8,136 nt of DNA from Nitrospirota bacterium (GCA_005877535.1 VBOM01000262.1:1-8136), one strand, 5' to 3'; counted from the first letter of the stretch, positions 1-6,072 are shown. The notes: generated by a model from the letters alone, not told the origin. A program made the numbers and translations.

Positions 1-148
1 TGGTCTGTCGTGGCAAATCGTCTCTCCTGTGTGGGACGAGATGTTGCGAGACAAGGATGTCGCGAAATCCGAAAGAGTCATGAAGGCGATTCTTCAAATG
101 ACCAAGCCCGACATCAAGACACTCAAACAGGCATATGAGCAACCATAA
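1..148 (+). CDS. PhnB-like VOC (glyoxalase-fold) protein, C-terminal end, partial
   Basis: This is the last 48 codons of a gene that begins left of the window; the reading frame starts at base 2 and ends at the TAA at 146-148. The peptide begins GLSWQIVSPVWDEML and continues through ERVMKAILQMTKPDI to an end at AYEQP. This matches the C-terminal signature of the PhnB / '3-demethylubiquinone 3-methyltransferase-like' branch of the vicinal oxygen chelate superfamily, in which a GLSWQIVP strand is followed by two short helices of the D-P-D-x-x-K-x-x-R-x-M-x-A-M type. These proteins are small cytoplasmic dimers, mostly without a proven substrate. They are often found beside YciI/DGPF, DUF1428 and DUF1579 genes, as here, so this gene probably belongs to the same functional neighbourhood. 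Family assignment is firm; the function is unknown. Confidence 0.85.
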   Translation, partial: GLSWQIVSPVWDEMLRDKDVAKSERVMKAILQMTKPDIKTLKQAYEQP

Positions 149-210
149 TCCGGCACAGCCGATGGCAGATTGTGCATGAGCCATAGCCACGTCAAATGGG
201 GCGCGTCAGT

Positions 211-232
211 GGCGGACTTTTTCAACATGCTG
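211..232 (+). repeat. Solo arm of the Nitrospira-type intergenic repeat
   Basis: These 22 bases, with core GGCGGACTTTTTCA, match the reverse complement of the left arm of the 122-bp repeat at 5951-5972 at 20 of 22 positions; the differences are at 225 and 229. The rest of the repeat is absent. It lies in the 101-bp gap between the PhnB-like gene and the beta-propeller gene, ending 17 bases before the latter's start. It is probably a remnant of the same dispersed element. Confidence 0.6.
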
Positions 233-249
233 TCAGAAAGGATTAAGGG

Positions 250-1437
250 ATGAGCAAGATACGGCTACTGGTTGGGACACGAAAGGGCGCATTCATCCTG
301 ACCGCGGATGGCAAGCGCAAGCAGTGGGATGTCAGCGGTCCGCACTTTGCCGGATGGGAGATGTATCATCTCAAAGGCTCGCCCGTTGAGCCGAGCCGCA
401 TCTATGCCTCGCAAACCAGCAGCTGGTTTGGGCAAATCATCCAACGATCGGATGACGGAGGCAAAACGTGGCACCAACCCGGAACACCTCCAGGCGAACC
501 GACCACCACTCCGGATGGCATGCCGAAGGGAGAGAGCAACAAGTTCGTATACGACACATCCTCGGAGACCGGAAAACCGCTGACGACCCACCAGTGGTAT
601 GACGGCACGCAACGTCCTTGGGAATTCAAGCGGGTCTGGCACCTCGAACCGTCACTGACCGACCCGGACACAGTGTATGCGGGAATCGAAGATGCGGCCT
701 TGTTCCGATCAGGCAACGGCGGGCAGACCTGGCAGGAACTTGCCGGGCTGCGCGCCGTGAAAGGTAATCTGTGGCAACCGGGCGCCGGCGGGATGTGTTT
801 GCATACCATCATGCTTGACCGAAAGAACCCCCAGCGCATCTATATTGCCATCTCGGCTGCAGGGACGTTCCGGACCGATGATGGCGGCATGACCTGGCGC
901 GCGATCAACCGCGGATTGAAGTCCCAGTATGAGCTTCCGGACTCGGATGCGGAAGTCGGCCACTGTGTTCATCGCATCGCGATGCACCCGACGCGCCCGA
1001 ACGTGCTGTTCATGCAAAAGCACTGGGACGTGATGCGCAGCGACGATGCCGGCGAGTCCTGGCACGAAGTCAGCGGGAACCTGCCGACGGACTTCGGGTT
1101 TCCGATCGATGTGCACGCCCACGAGCCGGAGACGGTCTACGTCGTACCGATCAAAAGCGACTCCGAGCATTTTCCTCCCGACGGAAAGTTGCGCGTGTAC
1201 CGCAGCCGGACGGGCGGGAACGAGTGGGAGGCGCTCACGAACGGTCTGCCGCAGCGCGATTGCTATGTGAATGTGTTGCGCGATGCGATGGCCGTCGACT
1301 CGCTTGATCCGTGCGGCATCTATTTCGGGACATCCGGAGGACAAGTGTATGGCTCGGCGAATGCCGGTGACAGCTGGGCTCCGATCGTCCGGGATCTTCC
1401 GGCGGTATTATCTGTGGAGGTTCAAACTCTGACATGA
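250..1437 (+). CDS. BNR/Asp-box beta-propeller protein (sialidase-fold, cytoplasmic)
   Basis: A 395-residue protein of the WD40/YVTN/BNR-like repeat class, often annotated as 'exo-alpha-sialidase' or 'glycosyl hydrolase'. Six Asp-box motifs (S/T-x-D-x-G-x-T-W type) can be read: SDDGGKTW at residues 67-74, SGNGGQTW 154-161, TDDGGMTW 209-216, SDDAGESW 264-271, SRTGGNEW 319-326 and SANAGDSW 379-386. A degenerate first unit ([13 protein letters not shown]) lies at 8-20, so a seven-bladed propeller is likely. There is no signal peptide or membrane segment, which suggests a cytoplasmic protein. I see no sialidase catalytic set such as an FRIP arginine motif, so enzymatic activity is not supported. 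The start ATG follows an AAGG-type site at 243-246. Its stop overlaps the start of the MoaD-like gene by ATGA, so the two are probably translated together. Fold is clear; role unknown. Confidence 0.88.
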   Translation: MSKIRLLVGTRKGAFILTADGKRKQWDVSGPHFAGWEMYHLKGSPVEPSRIYASQTSSWFGQIIQRSDDGGKTWHQPGTPPGEPTTTPDGMPKGESNKFVYDTSSETGKPLTTHQWYDGTQRPWEFKRVWHLEPSLTDPDTVYAGIEDAALFRSGNGGQTWQELAGLRAVKGNLWQPGAGGMCLHTIMLDRKNPQRIYIAISAAGTFRTDDGGMTWRAINRGLKSQYELPDSDAEVGHCVHRIAMHPTRPNVLFMQKHWDVMRSDDAGESWHEVSGNLPTDFGFPIDVHAHEPETVYVVPIKSDSEHFPPDGKLRVYRSRTGGNEWEALTNGLPQRDCYVNVLRDAMAVDSLDPCGIYFGTSGGQVYGSANAGDSWAPIVRDLPAVLSVEVQTLT

Positions 1438-1730
1438 TTAGGGTCGTACTCCCGGCACATCTGCGGACCTTGGCTCGCGTGGATAGTGAGGTGACGTTGG
1501 ACGTCGCGGGTCCGGTAACGCAGCGTTCGGTGCTCGACGCCCTCGAAGCCCGCTATCCGATGCTGCAGGGGACGATCCGAGATCACGGCACACTCAAGCG
1601 CCGAGCCTTCGTGAGGTTCTTCGCCTGCGAGCAGGATCTCTCCCATGAATCACCGGATGCCCTGCTACCCGATGCGGTCGCAACGGGTGCCGAGCCATTT
1701 CTCATTGTGGGTGCCATGGCAGGAGGGTAG
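1434..1730 (+). CDS. MoaD/ThiS-family ubiquitin-fold protein with C-terminal Gly-Gly
   Basis: A 98-residue beta-grasp protein. It opens with a [13 protein letters not shown] strand, similar to MoaD starts, then [15 protein letters not shown] (helix 1, about residues 32-45), and closes with [10 protein letters not shown]. The exposed terminal Gly-Gly is the hallmark of sulfur carriers (MoaD, ThiS, CysO) and of archaeal SAMP modifiers; in known members an E1-like enzyme (MoeB/ThiF) adenylates this end before thiocarboxylation or conjugation. The [12 protein letters not shown] segment (59-70) resembles the 'inaneI(d/e)' strand of MoaD-like proteins. It overlaps the upstream propeller gene by four bases, with GGAGG at 1416-1420 inside that gene 13 bases before the ATG. 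No molybdopterin, thiamine or E1-like gene is visible nearby, so the pathway is open. Family assignment is strong; sulfur carrier versus protein modifier cannot be told from sequence. Confidence 0.85.
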   Translation: MIRVVLPAHLRTLARVDSEVTLDVAGPVTQRSVLDALEARYPMLQGTIRDHGTLKRRAFVRFFACEQDLSHESPDALLPDAVATGAEPFLIVGAMAGG

Positions 1731-1786
1731 TTGCGGCGGCTCGGCATATCGGGCACGGAGTAGCGCCGCCAAAAAACTCATTGCCA

Positions 1787-1813
1787 TGTCGATTTTGCGG
1801 CCTCTTGTCCGAC
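1787..1813 (+). promoter_or_regulatory. Possible ECF-sigma (ECF42-like) promoter before the DGPF gene
   Basis: TGTCGA at 1787-1792 is followed after 17 bases by CGAC at 1810-1813. As I recall from published work on ECF42 sigma factors, which control DGPF-protein genes, their promoters carry TGTCGA at -35 and CGA followed by T or C at -10. The element lies in the 165-bp gap before the DGPF gene at 1896, giving a leader of roughly 75 bases. No good sigma-70 pair was found in this gap. A six-base plus three-base match can arise by chance, so this is a candidate only. Confidence 0.38.
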
Positions 1814-1895
1814 AAATACGTAGAGCCCGGGATGAGAAGTTCGAGACCGCCTGGAAGCCCAGATCTGAAACCGAAACCAGAAAGGAGACACGTCA

Positions 1896-2321
1896 ATGCG
1901 ATTCATGATTCTAGTAAAAGCCGACAAAAACTCAGAAGCGGGCGTTCTTCCAGACGAGAAGCTCCTGACCGAAATGGGGAAGTTCAATGAAGAACTAGTG
2001 AAAGCCGGCGTGATGCTCGCGGGCGAAGGCCTCCAGCCAAGCTCGAATGGCGCGCGCGTCAAGTTCTCTGGAAGCAAGCGGACCGTGATTGACGGACCCT
2101 TCGCGGAGACAAAGGAGCTGATCGCCGGTTTCTGGCTGTGGCAGGTCAAATCGAAAGAAGAGGCGATCGAATGGGTCAAGCGATGCCCGAATCCGATGAA
2201 GGGGGAGTCCGAGATCGAGATTCGTCAAGTGTTCGAGGCGGAAGACTTCGGAGCCGAGTTCACGCCAGAGCTCAGGGAGCAAGAGGAACACTTGCGCGCC
2301 GAGATGAGCAAGAAAAAGTAG
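1896..2321 (+). CDS. YciI-family protein with DGPF motif (first copy)
   Basis: A 141-residue soluble protein of the YciI-related/DGPF class (COG3795 type). The N-terminus MRFMILVKADKNSEAG forms the first strand of a dimeric alpha/beta ferredoxin-like fold. The family motif DGPFAETKELIAGF is at residues 66-79, followed by FWLWQVKSKEEAIEWVKRCP (79-98) and the EIEIRQVFE strand (106-114). The tail from about 120 is a charged helix (RE, EE, KK rich) beyond the core. The start has AGGAG at 1883-1887, eight bases upstream. YciI proteins are small enzymes or binding proteins with few known substrates; DGPF members are usually linked to ECF sigma factors, but none is present in this window. The gap upstream holds a possible ECF42-type promoter. 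Family very likely; activity unknown. Confidence 0.9.
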   Translation: MRFMILVKADKNSEAGVLPDEKLLTEMGKFNEELVKAGVMLAGEGLQPSSNGARVKFSGSKRTVIDGPFAETKELIAGFWLWQVKSKEEAIEWVKRCPNPMKGESEIEIRQVFEAEDFGAEFTPELREQEEHLRAEMSKKK

Positions 2322-2389
2322 TTGCACCGGTGGATAAAAAGAGGACATTCTACTTTACTAATCGCCTCATCCTCACCCGCGGCTCGTAT

Positions 2390-2617
2390 GACGTTTGTAC
2401 TCACGTTCGGACATCCGTTCTCTCGCTTGGCCAAGGGAAGCCCGGCGAGCCAGTGGTATTTGCCGGGATTGTGTTCAAGTCGCAAGCCCACTGCGATCGC
2501 GTCAACGCCAGGGTGATGACGGACCAACGCATTATGGCGATGTGTGATCATAAAGCCATGCCCTTCGACCTCAAACACATAGTCTACGGCGGGTTCAAGG
2601 TGCTGGTTAACGCCTAG
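2390..2617 (+). pseudogene. DUF1428-family gene remnant (C-terminal two thirds)
   Basis: Between the two DGPF genes, one frame encodes a recognisable DUF1428 C-terminal part: GKPGEPVVFAGIVFKSQAHCDRVNARVMTD, then CDHKAMPFDLKHIVYGGFKVLVNA and a TAG at 2615-2617. Intact members have about 115-120 residues and read K-P-x-E-x-VVFSWI-x-x-KS-x-x-HRD-x-VNAKVM, ending in MPFD-x-x-RM-x-YGGF. Here about 75 residues can be aligned. The first 40-45 residues are missing, and no ATG with a ribosome binding site precedes the homologous part; the frame simply continues upstream in the wrong phase of the DGPF gene. Cys-His-rich substitutions (AHCDRV, MCDHKA) suggest relaxed selection. DUF1428 genes normally sit with DGPF/PhnB genes, so this is probably a local gene that lost its 5' end. 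Confidence 0.75.
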
Positions 2618-2663
2618 CCTTGAGCTTTCGGGTACCGAGCATCAATCGAAAGGAGAGACCATC

Positions 2664-3041
2664 ATGCAATACATGCTCATGTGCTGCTGCGACGAAAAGG
2701 CGTGGACACAATTGCCGGACAGCGAGAAGGACAGGATCATGCGGGAGTATGGAGCAATGATTCAGAGCCTCGTCAAGAGCGGACAGTTTCGTGAGGGAGG
2801 GCAGCTACGCTCGCCTTCATCGGCTACGACTGTGCGCATGCAGGGCGGCAAACTGGCCTTCACCGATGGACCGTTTGCGGAATCCAAAGAGCAACTCGGC
2901 GGCTACCACTTGGTCGAATGCCGCGACCTGAACGGAGCCCTCTCCATCGCAGCACGCATTCCGACGCTCCCGGCGGGAGGCGCGATCGAGGTGCGCCCCT
3001 TTGAATCGACTCACGAAAACGAATTCTCGGCAAGTGGATGA
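2664..3041 (+). CDS. YciI-family protein with DGPF motif (second copy)
   Basis: A 125-residue DGPF protein, clearly related to but diverged from the copy at 1896. The first strand is MQYMLMCCCDEKAW; in typical members this reads MKYMLLIYxDExAW, so the three adjacent cysteines at residues 7-9 are unusual. The helix around residues 19-41 (DSEKDRIMREYGAMIQSLVKSG) is followed by LRSPSSATTVR (48-58), the motif TDGPFAESKEQLGGYHLVE (67-85), and the C-terminal GGAIEVRPFE strand (105-114). AGGAG at 2651-2655 lies eight bases before the ATG, in a leader very like that of the first DGPF gene (GAAAGGAGA in both). It probably acts in the cytoplasm as a dimer. The two copies may be partners or paralogues with different substrates; no reaction can be assigned. 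Confidence 0.9.
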   Translation: MQYMLMCCCDEKAWTQLPDSEKDRIMREYGAMIQSLVKSGQFREGGQLRSPSSATTVRMQGGKLAFTDGPFAESKEQLGGYHLVECRDLNGALSIAARIPTLPAGGAIEVRPFESTHENEFSASG

Positions 3042-3140
3042 GTGGCAATCGCGGAGCTTGTCTTGATCTTGGCATGATGTACGAACGTCGTTGTGTTGAC
3101 GTTATCATCAATTGATCACGATCACATAAAGGAGGTCACT

Positions 3141-3740
3141 ATGCGTTTCATATCCGTCACATCGATAGGGCTCTGTCTTGTTCTGGTCGCCTCAGTTGCA
3201 ATGGCAAAGGACAAGAAGCCGGAGAAACAGATGGATCCGCAGGCGATGATGGAGATGTACCAGAAGCTTGCTACTCCCGGCGAGCCTCACAAGTTGTTTG
3301 CAAGTCTAGCCGGTAGCTGGACGACAAAAACCAGGGAGTGGATGGAACCAGGCAAGCCTCCCACGGAATCAACCGGCACGGCGGACATGAAGATGTTGTT
3401 GGACGGGCGGTTTCTCCAGCAGGAATTCACCAGCCAGATGATGGGACAACCCTTCTCCGGGATTGGGATCGACGGATACGACAACCTTCGCAAACGATAC
3501 GTGACGACATGGATCGATACCATGGGCACCGGGATTTTTCAGATGGAAGGCACGGCCAGCGCCGATGGCAAGACCATCACCATGAAGGGACAGCACGCTG
3601 AGCTGGGCGGAGGACACATGTCACATCGCGCGATATGGAAGATTGTGGACAGCAATACCCAAACCTTTGACCTGTACGGGACTCACCACGGCGGCAAGGA
3701 AATGAAGATGATGGAAATAACCTATACCAGAAAGCCCTAG
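3141..3740 (+). CDS. Secreted DUF1579-family protein
   Basis: The chosen ATG at 3141 gives 199 residues and lies five bases behind a near-perfect ribosome binding site, AAAGGAGGT at 3128-3136; an earlier in-frame GTG at 3093 has no such site. Residues 1-22 form a signal peptide (hydrophobic SIGLCLVLVASVAMA, probable cut after AMA), so the protein is periplasmic. A Lys- and Met-rich linker (23-45) precedes the DUF1579 domain: HKLFASLAGSWTTKTREWMEP (50-70), MLLDGRFLQQEFTSQMMGQPFSGIGIDGYDN (85-115), KRYVTTWIDTMGTGIF (118-133). The fold expected is a lipocalin-like beta-barrel of the FABP/THAP4 type with unknown ligand. Family members are commonly found beside PhnB/DGPF genes. A strong hairpin follows 17 bases after the stop. 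Family assignment firm, ligand unknown. Confidence 0.88.
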   Translation: MRFISVTSIGLCLVLVASVAMAKDKKPEKQMDPQAMMEMYQKLATPGEPHKLFASLAGSWTTKTREWMEPGKPPTESTGTADMKMLLDGRFLQQEFTSQMMGQPFSGIGIDGYDNLRKRYVTTWIDTMGTGIFQMEGTASADGKTITMKGQHAELGGGHMSHRAIWKIVDSNTQTFDLYGTHHGGKEMKMMEITYTRKP

Positions 3741-3757
3741 CGGAAAAAGTGAGCGGC

Positions 3758-3786
3758 GCGCGGAGGAGTATTTGACTCTTCCGCGC
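3758..3786 (+). terminator. Strong hairpin after the DUF1579 gene, possible terminator
   Basis: GCGCGGAGGAGT (3758-3769) pairs with ACTCTTCCGCGC (3775-3786) over 12 base pairs, one of them G-T, around the five-base loop ATTTG. It begins 17 bases after the DUF1579 stop. No T-run follows on the + strand; a T5 tract exists on the minus strand about ten bases beyond the stem. It may act as a transcript-end stabiliser or a weak terminator. Confidence 0.45.
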
Positions 3787-3977
3787 ACGGCGGTCGCTTG
3801 CTGGATCGAGTTCGAAAAACAGTCGACTCCATTTCCCGTGCCACGTAATTTAGCCTCACTCACGCGCCCCACACCTATCTCCCGACGATTCCTTCACTCC
3901 ACATACGACCTTGACTCCCTTCGGACTGCTATGGTTAGGTCACCCGCCGATCTTCTCACGACGGGCGCTTCGCAATA

Positions 3978-5033
3978 ATGACGACAAGCCGGGATTATCA
4001 GAGCCATCCACTGTCGATTGCCTGCGTCGTCGCCATACTCCTCTGCCCGGTGTTCACCGGCTGCGAGAAGGAGAGCCAGGCAATCGTCTCTATCGCCCTG
4101 CATCCGGCCAACGCGAACATTCTCTATGTCGCCACGAACGATGCCGTCTATAAGTCGCGCGACGAGGGTCAGTTGTGGGAACGGTTCCCGAGTTTCAGCG
4201 CAAGACGTGTGACAACCCTCGCAATCGATCCTCAGTTCCCGGCCACGATCTATGCCGGCACGATGGCCGACGCTGTCTACAAAAGTCCGGACGGCGGACA
4301 ACATTGGCTCCCCCACAACGTCGGACTCAAAGAACATGTATCCTTTATCAATCAATTTGTCTTTCATCCGACTGACCACGATCAGATCTACGCCGCCACG
4401 ACCGTCGGCGTCTTTTATACCAAAGACGGCGGGCGTGAATGGGAGGAACGCATGGCGGGAATGAAGGAAGTGCACATCGTGGTCTCCATCGCCATTCATC
4501 CTCGCAATCCTCGGATTCTCTACGCGGGAACTACGGGAGGAATCTACCGGTCCGACAGCGCCGGGATGAGATGGAAGAAAATCAACAACGGGCTGATTCC
4601 CGAACAGGAGCTGATGGGGGCGATGGCGCTGGGGGTCAATGCCGTTGTCTTCGATGTGGTCAACCCGGATATCGTCTATGCCGGAACAACGAAGGGCCTC
4701 TTCCGCACCGCGACGCACGGGGAACAATGGGAGCGAATCGGGCAATCGCTCCCCGATCTGTTCGTGAGCAGTATCCTCCTCGACCCGACCCAGCCGAAGA
4801 CCCTCTATATCGGCGGGCCAGGGGGAGTCTGGAAAAGCCCGGACAGCGGACAGACCTGGACCGCGAGCAACCGGGGGCTGGCTTCGCTCAATATTCGCGC
4901 CCTCGCGATGAGCCCACGCGATTCGCGCCTGCTCTATGCCGGCACGAATGGAAGTGGACTCTACCGTTCGACCGACGGGGGCGAAATCTGGGCACCCTTG
5001 CCGCTCAAGGCTGCAACAGCGAACACTCAGTAG
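3978..5033 (+). CDS. Seven-repeat BNR beta-propeller lipoprotein (YCF48-like)
   Basis: A 351-residue exported propeller. Residues 12-28 form a hydrophobic signal ending in the lipobox FTGC, with Cys29 as the lipid site and Glu30 next, so the protein is probably anchored in a membrane facing the periplasm or cell surface. Seven similar units follow, each with I-x-Y-A-G-T-x-x-G-V/I-Y-K/R-S-x-D-G-G-x-x-W: about residues 50-67, 92-110, 138-155, 182-199, 234-251, 277-294 and 320-338. Blades are joined by I-A-I/L-x-P-x-x-P linkers. This count fits one complete seven-bladed propeller with no extra domain. Such proteins usually act as binding or assembly scaffolds; no catalytic residues are evident. 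There is no good ribosome binding site before the ATG. Its 3' end overlaps the decayed minus-strand lipoprotein gene by seven bases. It is not a close copy of the cytoplasmic propeller at 250. Confidence 0.87.
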   Translation: MTTSRDYQSHPLSIACVVAILLCPVFTGCEKESQAIVSIALHPANANILYVATNDAVYKSRDEGQLWERFPSFSARRVTTLAIDPQFPATIYAGTMADAVYKSPDGGQHWLPHNVGLKEHVSFINQFVFHPTDHDQIYAATTVGVFYTKDGGREWEERMAGMKEVHIVVSIAIHPRNPRILYAGTTGGIYRSDSAGMRWKKINNGLIPEQELMGAMALGVNAVVFDVVNPDIVYAGTTKGLFRTATHGEQWERIGQSLPDLFVSSILLDPTQPKTLYIGGPGGVWKSPDSGQTWTASNRGLASLNIRALAMSPRDSRLLYAGTNGSGLYRSTDGGEIWAPLPLKAATANTQ

Positions 5034-5513
5034 CCGGTGCTTGGCGCCGACTCGCTCTGCCGATACCGTCCTCTGTAAGCCATCATCTGGTCCGACAAGG
5101 CCTTCCACTCCTCGACCGTCATGAGCTTCTTCATCTTGAAGCGGAGCGCAAGAATCTTCGTGGCTGCCTCATTCGCTGATTGTACGCGTCATCAAGACCC
5201 ATGGTGAACTCCTCCGGAGTCGCCTCGTAATTCGCATTCAACTTATACAGCCGGCGATGCCCCGCGCGCTCCTGCTCGTAGATCGCCTTCAATTCCGCTA
5301 CGATCTCGCTCACGACCGATTTGACTTGCTCAGCCTTTCCCTGACCTTGACGGTGCGATGGATCAACGATGCCAAGGCCTGCTGCCCCTTCTGCCAATAG
5401 GCATCCCCTTTTCCGTCACTGTCCGTCCCATGATGATGGTGTGACGAACAACCGGCCGAGGCGGGCAGGACAGCAAGTCCGAAGGGATATCATCACTGAA
5501 TTCGGTTCATCAT
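5027..5513 (-). pseudogene. Small lipoprotein gene broken by two frameshifts and tandem stops
   Basis: Read on the minus strand from the ATG at 5513, preceded by GGGGGAGGG, the pieces make one coherent protein of about 162 residues. MMNRIQ is followed by two adjacent TGA codons (5495-5490), then the same frame gives FGLAVLPASAGCSSHHHH and GDAYWQKGQQALASLIHRTVK. Near 5333-5341 the frame must gain one base to continue as AEQVKSVVSEIVAELKAIYE and LYKLNANYEATPEEFTMGLDD. Near 5165-5172 another missing base is needed to continue as KILALRFKMKKLMTVEEW and KALSDQMMAYRGRYR, ending at TGA 5029-5027. The 487 bases plus two restore a whole number of codons. The product would have a signal peptide with lipobox SAGC, a His4 run and long charged helices, resembling small helical periplasmic lipoproteins with a T-x-E-E-W motif. 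Both shifts lie at short G/A runs, so sequencing error is possible. Confidence 0.65.
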
Positions 5514-5561
5514 ACCCTCCCCCTGAAATACGGATGGCAGGCCCACAAAACTCTTAGCCTG

Positions 5562-5591
5562 TTGTCACGACGACAATCCATCCCGTATTAT
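5562..5591 (+). promoter_or_regulatory. Sigma-70-like promoter placed directly before the gene at 5606
   Basis: TTGTCA at 5562-5567 and TATTAT at 5586-5591 are separated by 18 bases, five of six matches to each consensus hexamer. Transcription would begin near 5598, only about eight bases before the ATG at 5606, and no ribosome binding site is present there. This arrangement suggests a leaderless or nearly leaderless message. Confidence 0.45.
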
Positions 5592-5605
5592 CCATCACGA
5601 CGACC

Positions 5606-5950
5606 ATGTCTGAACCGATTCCTCCCGCAACCGATCATACCCTGGCACTTCGAGAGGAGTTCCGTCAGCACCTCGAAACGTTCTATGCCCAGCTCAAGCT
5701 GGCGCCGCCCTATGAGAGCGTCGAAAAGGCGATTCGTTCCCTCACGACCTCGCTTCACGCGTTGCCGCCGTCGGAGCGCGCGCGTCTGGCCACCGACCCC
5801 ACCGTGCGGTGGCAGCACTTTCGTCAGGCCTTTGAATCGTCCGGGCTCAGCAAGAAACATCGCGGCATTATTGCGGGTCTCGCCCGCAACCGGTCCAGCC
5901 TGAATCTCCCCGCCGAATACGATGAGTTCCTGAGTCTGTATCTCTCTTAG
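5606..5950 (+). CDS. Conserved-looking helical protein of unknown function
   Basis: A 114-residue soluble protein I do not recognise. It is rich in charged and Ala/Leu residues and should be almost all alpha-helical: helices are likely at about 10-31 (HTLALREEFRQHLETFYAQL), 36-51 (YESVEKAIRSLTTSLH), 54-64, 69-79 and 82-95, with prolines in between. No cysteines, no signal peptide and no membrane segment are present. The reading frame shows normal codon bias (G/C-rich third positions), whereas the overlapping + frame from 5562 gives an arginine/proline-rich shadow peptide. The start is chosen because it begins the charged helical sequence and sits directly behind a promoter-like pair; there is no Shine-Dalgarno site. 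The gene ends exactly where the 122-bp repeat begins, whose terminator probably ends this transcript. It could be a Nitrospira-specific protein. Confidence 0.7.
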   Translation: MSEPIPPATDHTLALREEFRQHLETFYAQLKLAPPYESVEKAIRSLTTSLHALPPSERARLATDPTVRWQHFRQAFESSGLSKKHRGIIAGLARNRSSLNLPAEYDEFLSLYLS

Positions 5951-6072
5951 CAGGATGCTGAAAAAGTCCGCCAGCATCGTTCTCGCATCGCTCAGAGGCT
6001 CAACGTACCGAAGCGTACGCCTCACCTCTTCGCTCGCTGCGGCCTTGCTGGAAGGCCTTTTTGAGCATCCTG
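5951..6072. repeat. 122-bp palindromic intergenic repeat of Nitrospira type
   Basis: The element has imperfect inverted ends: CAGGATGCTGAAAAAG at 5951-5966, and on the opposite strand CAGGATGCTCAAAAAGGCC reading inward from 6072. Internally there are three foldable parts: a hairpin at the left (GATGCTG 5954-5960 with CAGCATC 5972-5978), a middle stem (GAGGC and GTAC paired with GTAC and GCCTC, about 5995-6023) and an intrinsic terminator at the right (6041-6062). It starts directly after a stop codon and lies between convergent genes. I recall closely similar sequences in many copies in Nitrospira genomes, often mis-annotated as short proteins. A related short motif continues at 6081-6101, and a solo arm lies at 211-232. 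Non-coding; it could be a REP/MITE-like element spread without its own transposase. Confidence 0.75.
6041..6062 (+). terminator. Rho-independent terminator inside the repeat
   Basis: GGCCTT (6041-6046) pairs with AAGGCC (6052-6057) around the loop GCTGG, and five T's follow at 6058-6062. Placed about 90 bases after the stop of the gene at 5606, it would end that transcript. The stem is only six base pairs but GC-rich. Confidence 0.6.

Noticed and set aside
709..1344. A 211-codon minus-strand frame
   Set aside because: Complete overlap with the beta-propeller gene at 250 and no domain or start signal of its own.
1735..1770. GGCGGC/GCCGCC inverted repeat after the MoaD-like gene
   Set aside because: The loop is 24 bases and an A-run rather than a T-run follows, so it does not qualify as a terminator.
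2138..2389. Upstream extension of the DUF1428-like frame into the first DGPF gene
   Set aside because: The extension is an out-of-phase reading of the DGPF gene and shows no DUF1428 similarity, so only the part from about 2390 was kept.
3107..3116. Palindrome ATCAATTGAT before the DUF1579 gene
   Set aside because: A ten-base palindrome without a second copy or flanking symmetry is likely by chance; operator function cannot be supported.
4012..4017. Second TGTCGA hexamer
   Set aside because: It lies inside the signal-peptide coding part of the propeller lipoprotein with no gene start downstream.
3894..5108. A 404-codon open frame on the minus strand
   Set aside because: It is antisense to the well-supported propeller lipoprotein over its whole length, is rich in Arg/His/Asp with no recognisable domain, and arises from the GC-rich third positions of the real gene.
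5588..6025. A 145-codon minus-strand frame starting inside the repeat (MRRTLRYVEPLSDAR)
   Set aside because: Its first part is the translated repeat, a known source of spurious proteins in Nitrospira, and the rest is antisense to the gene at 5606.
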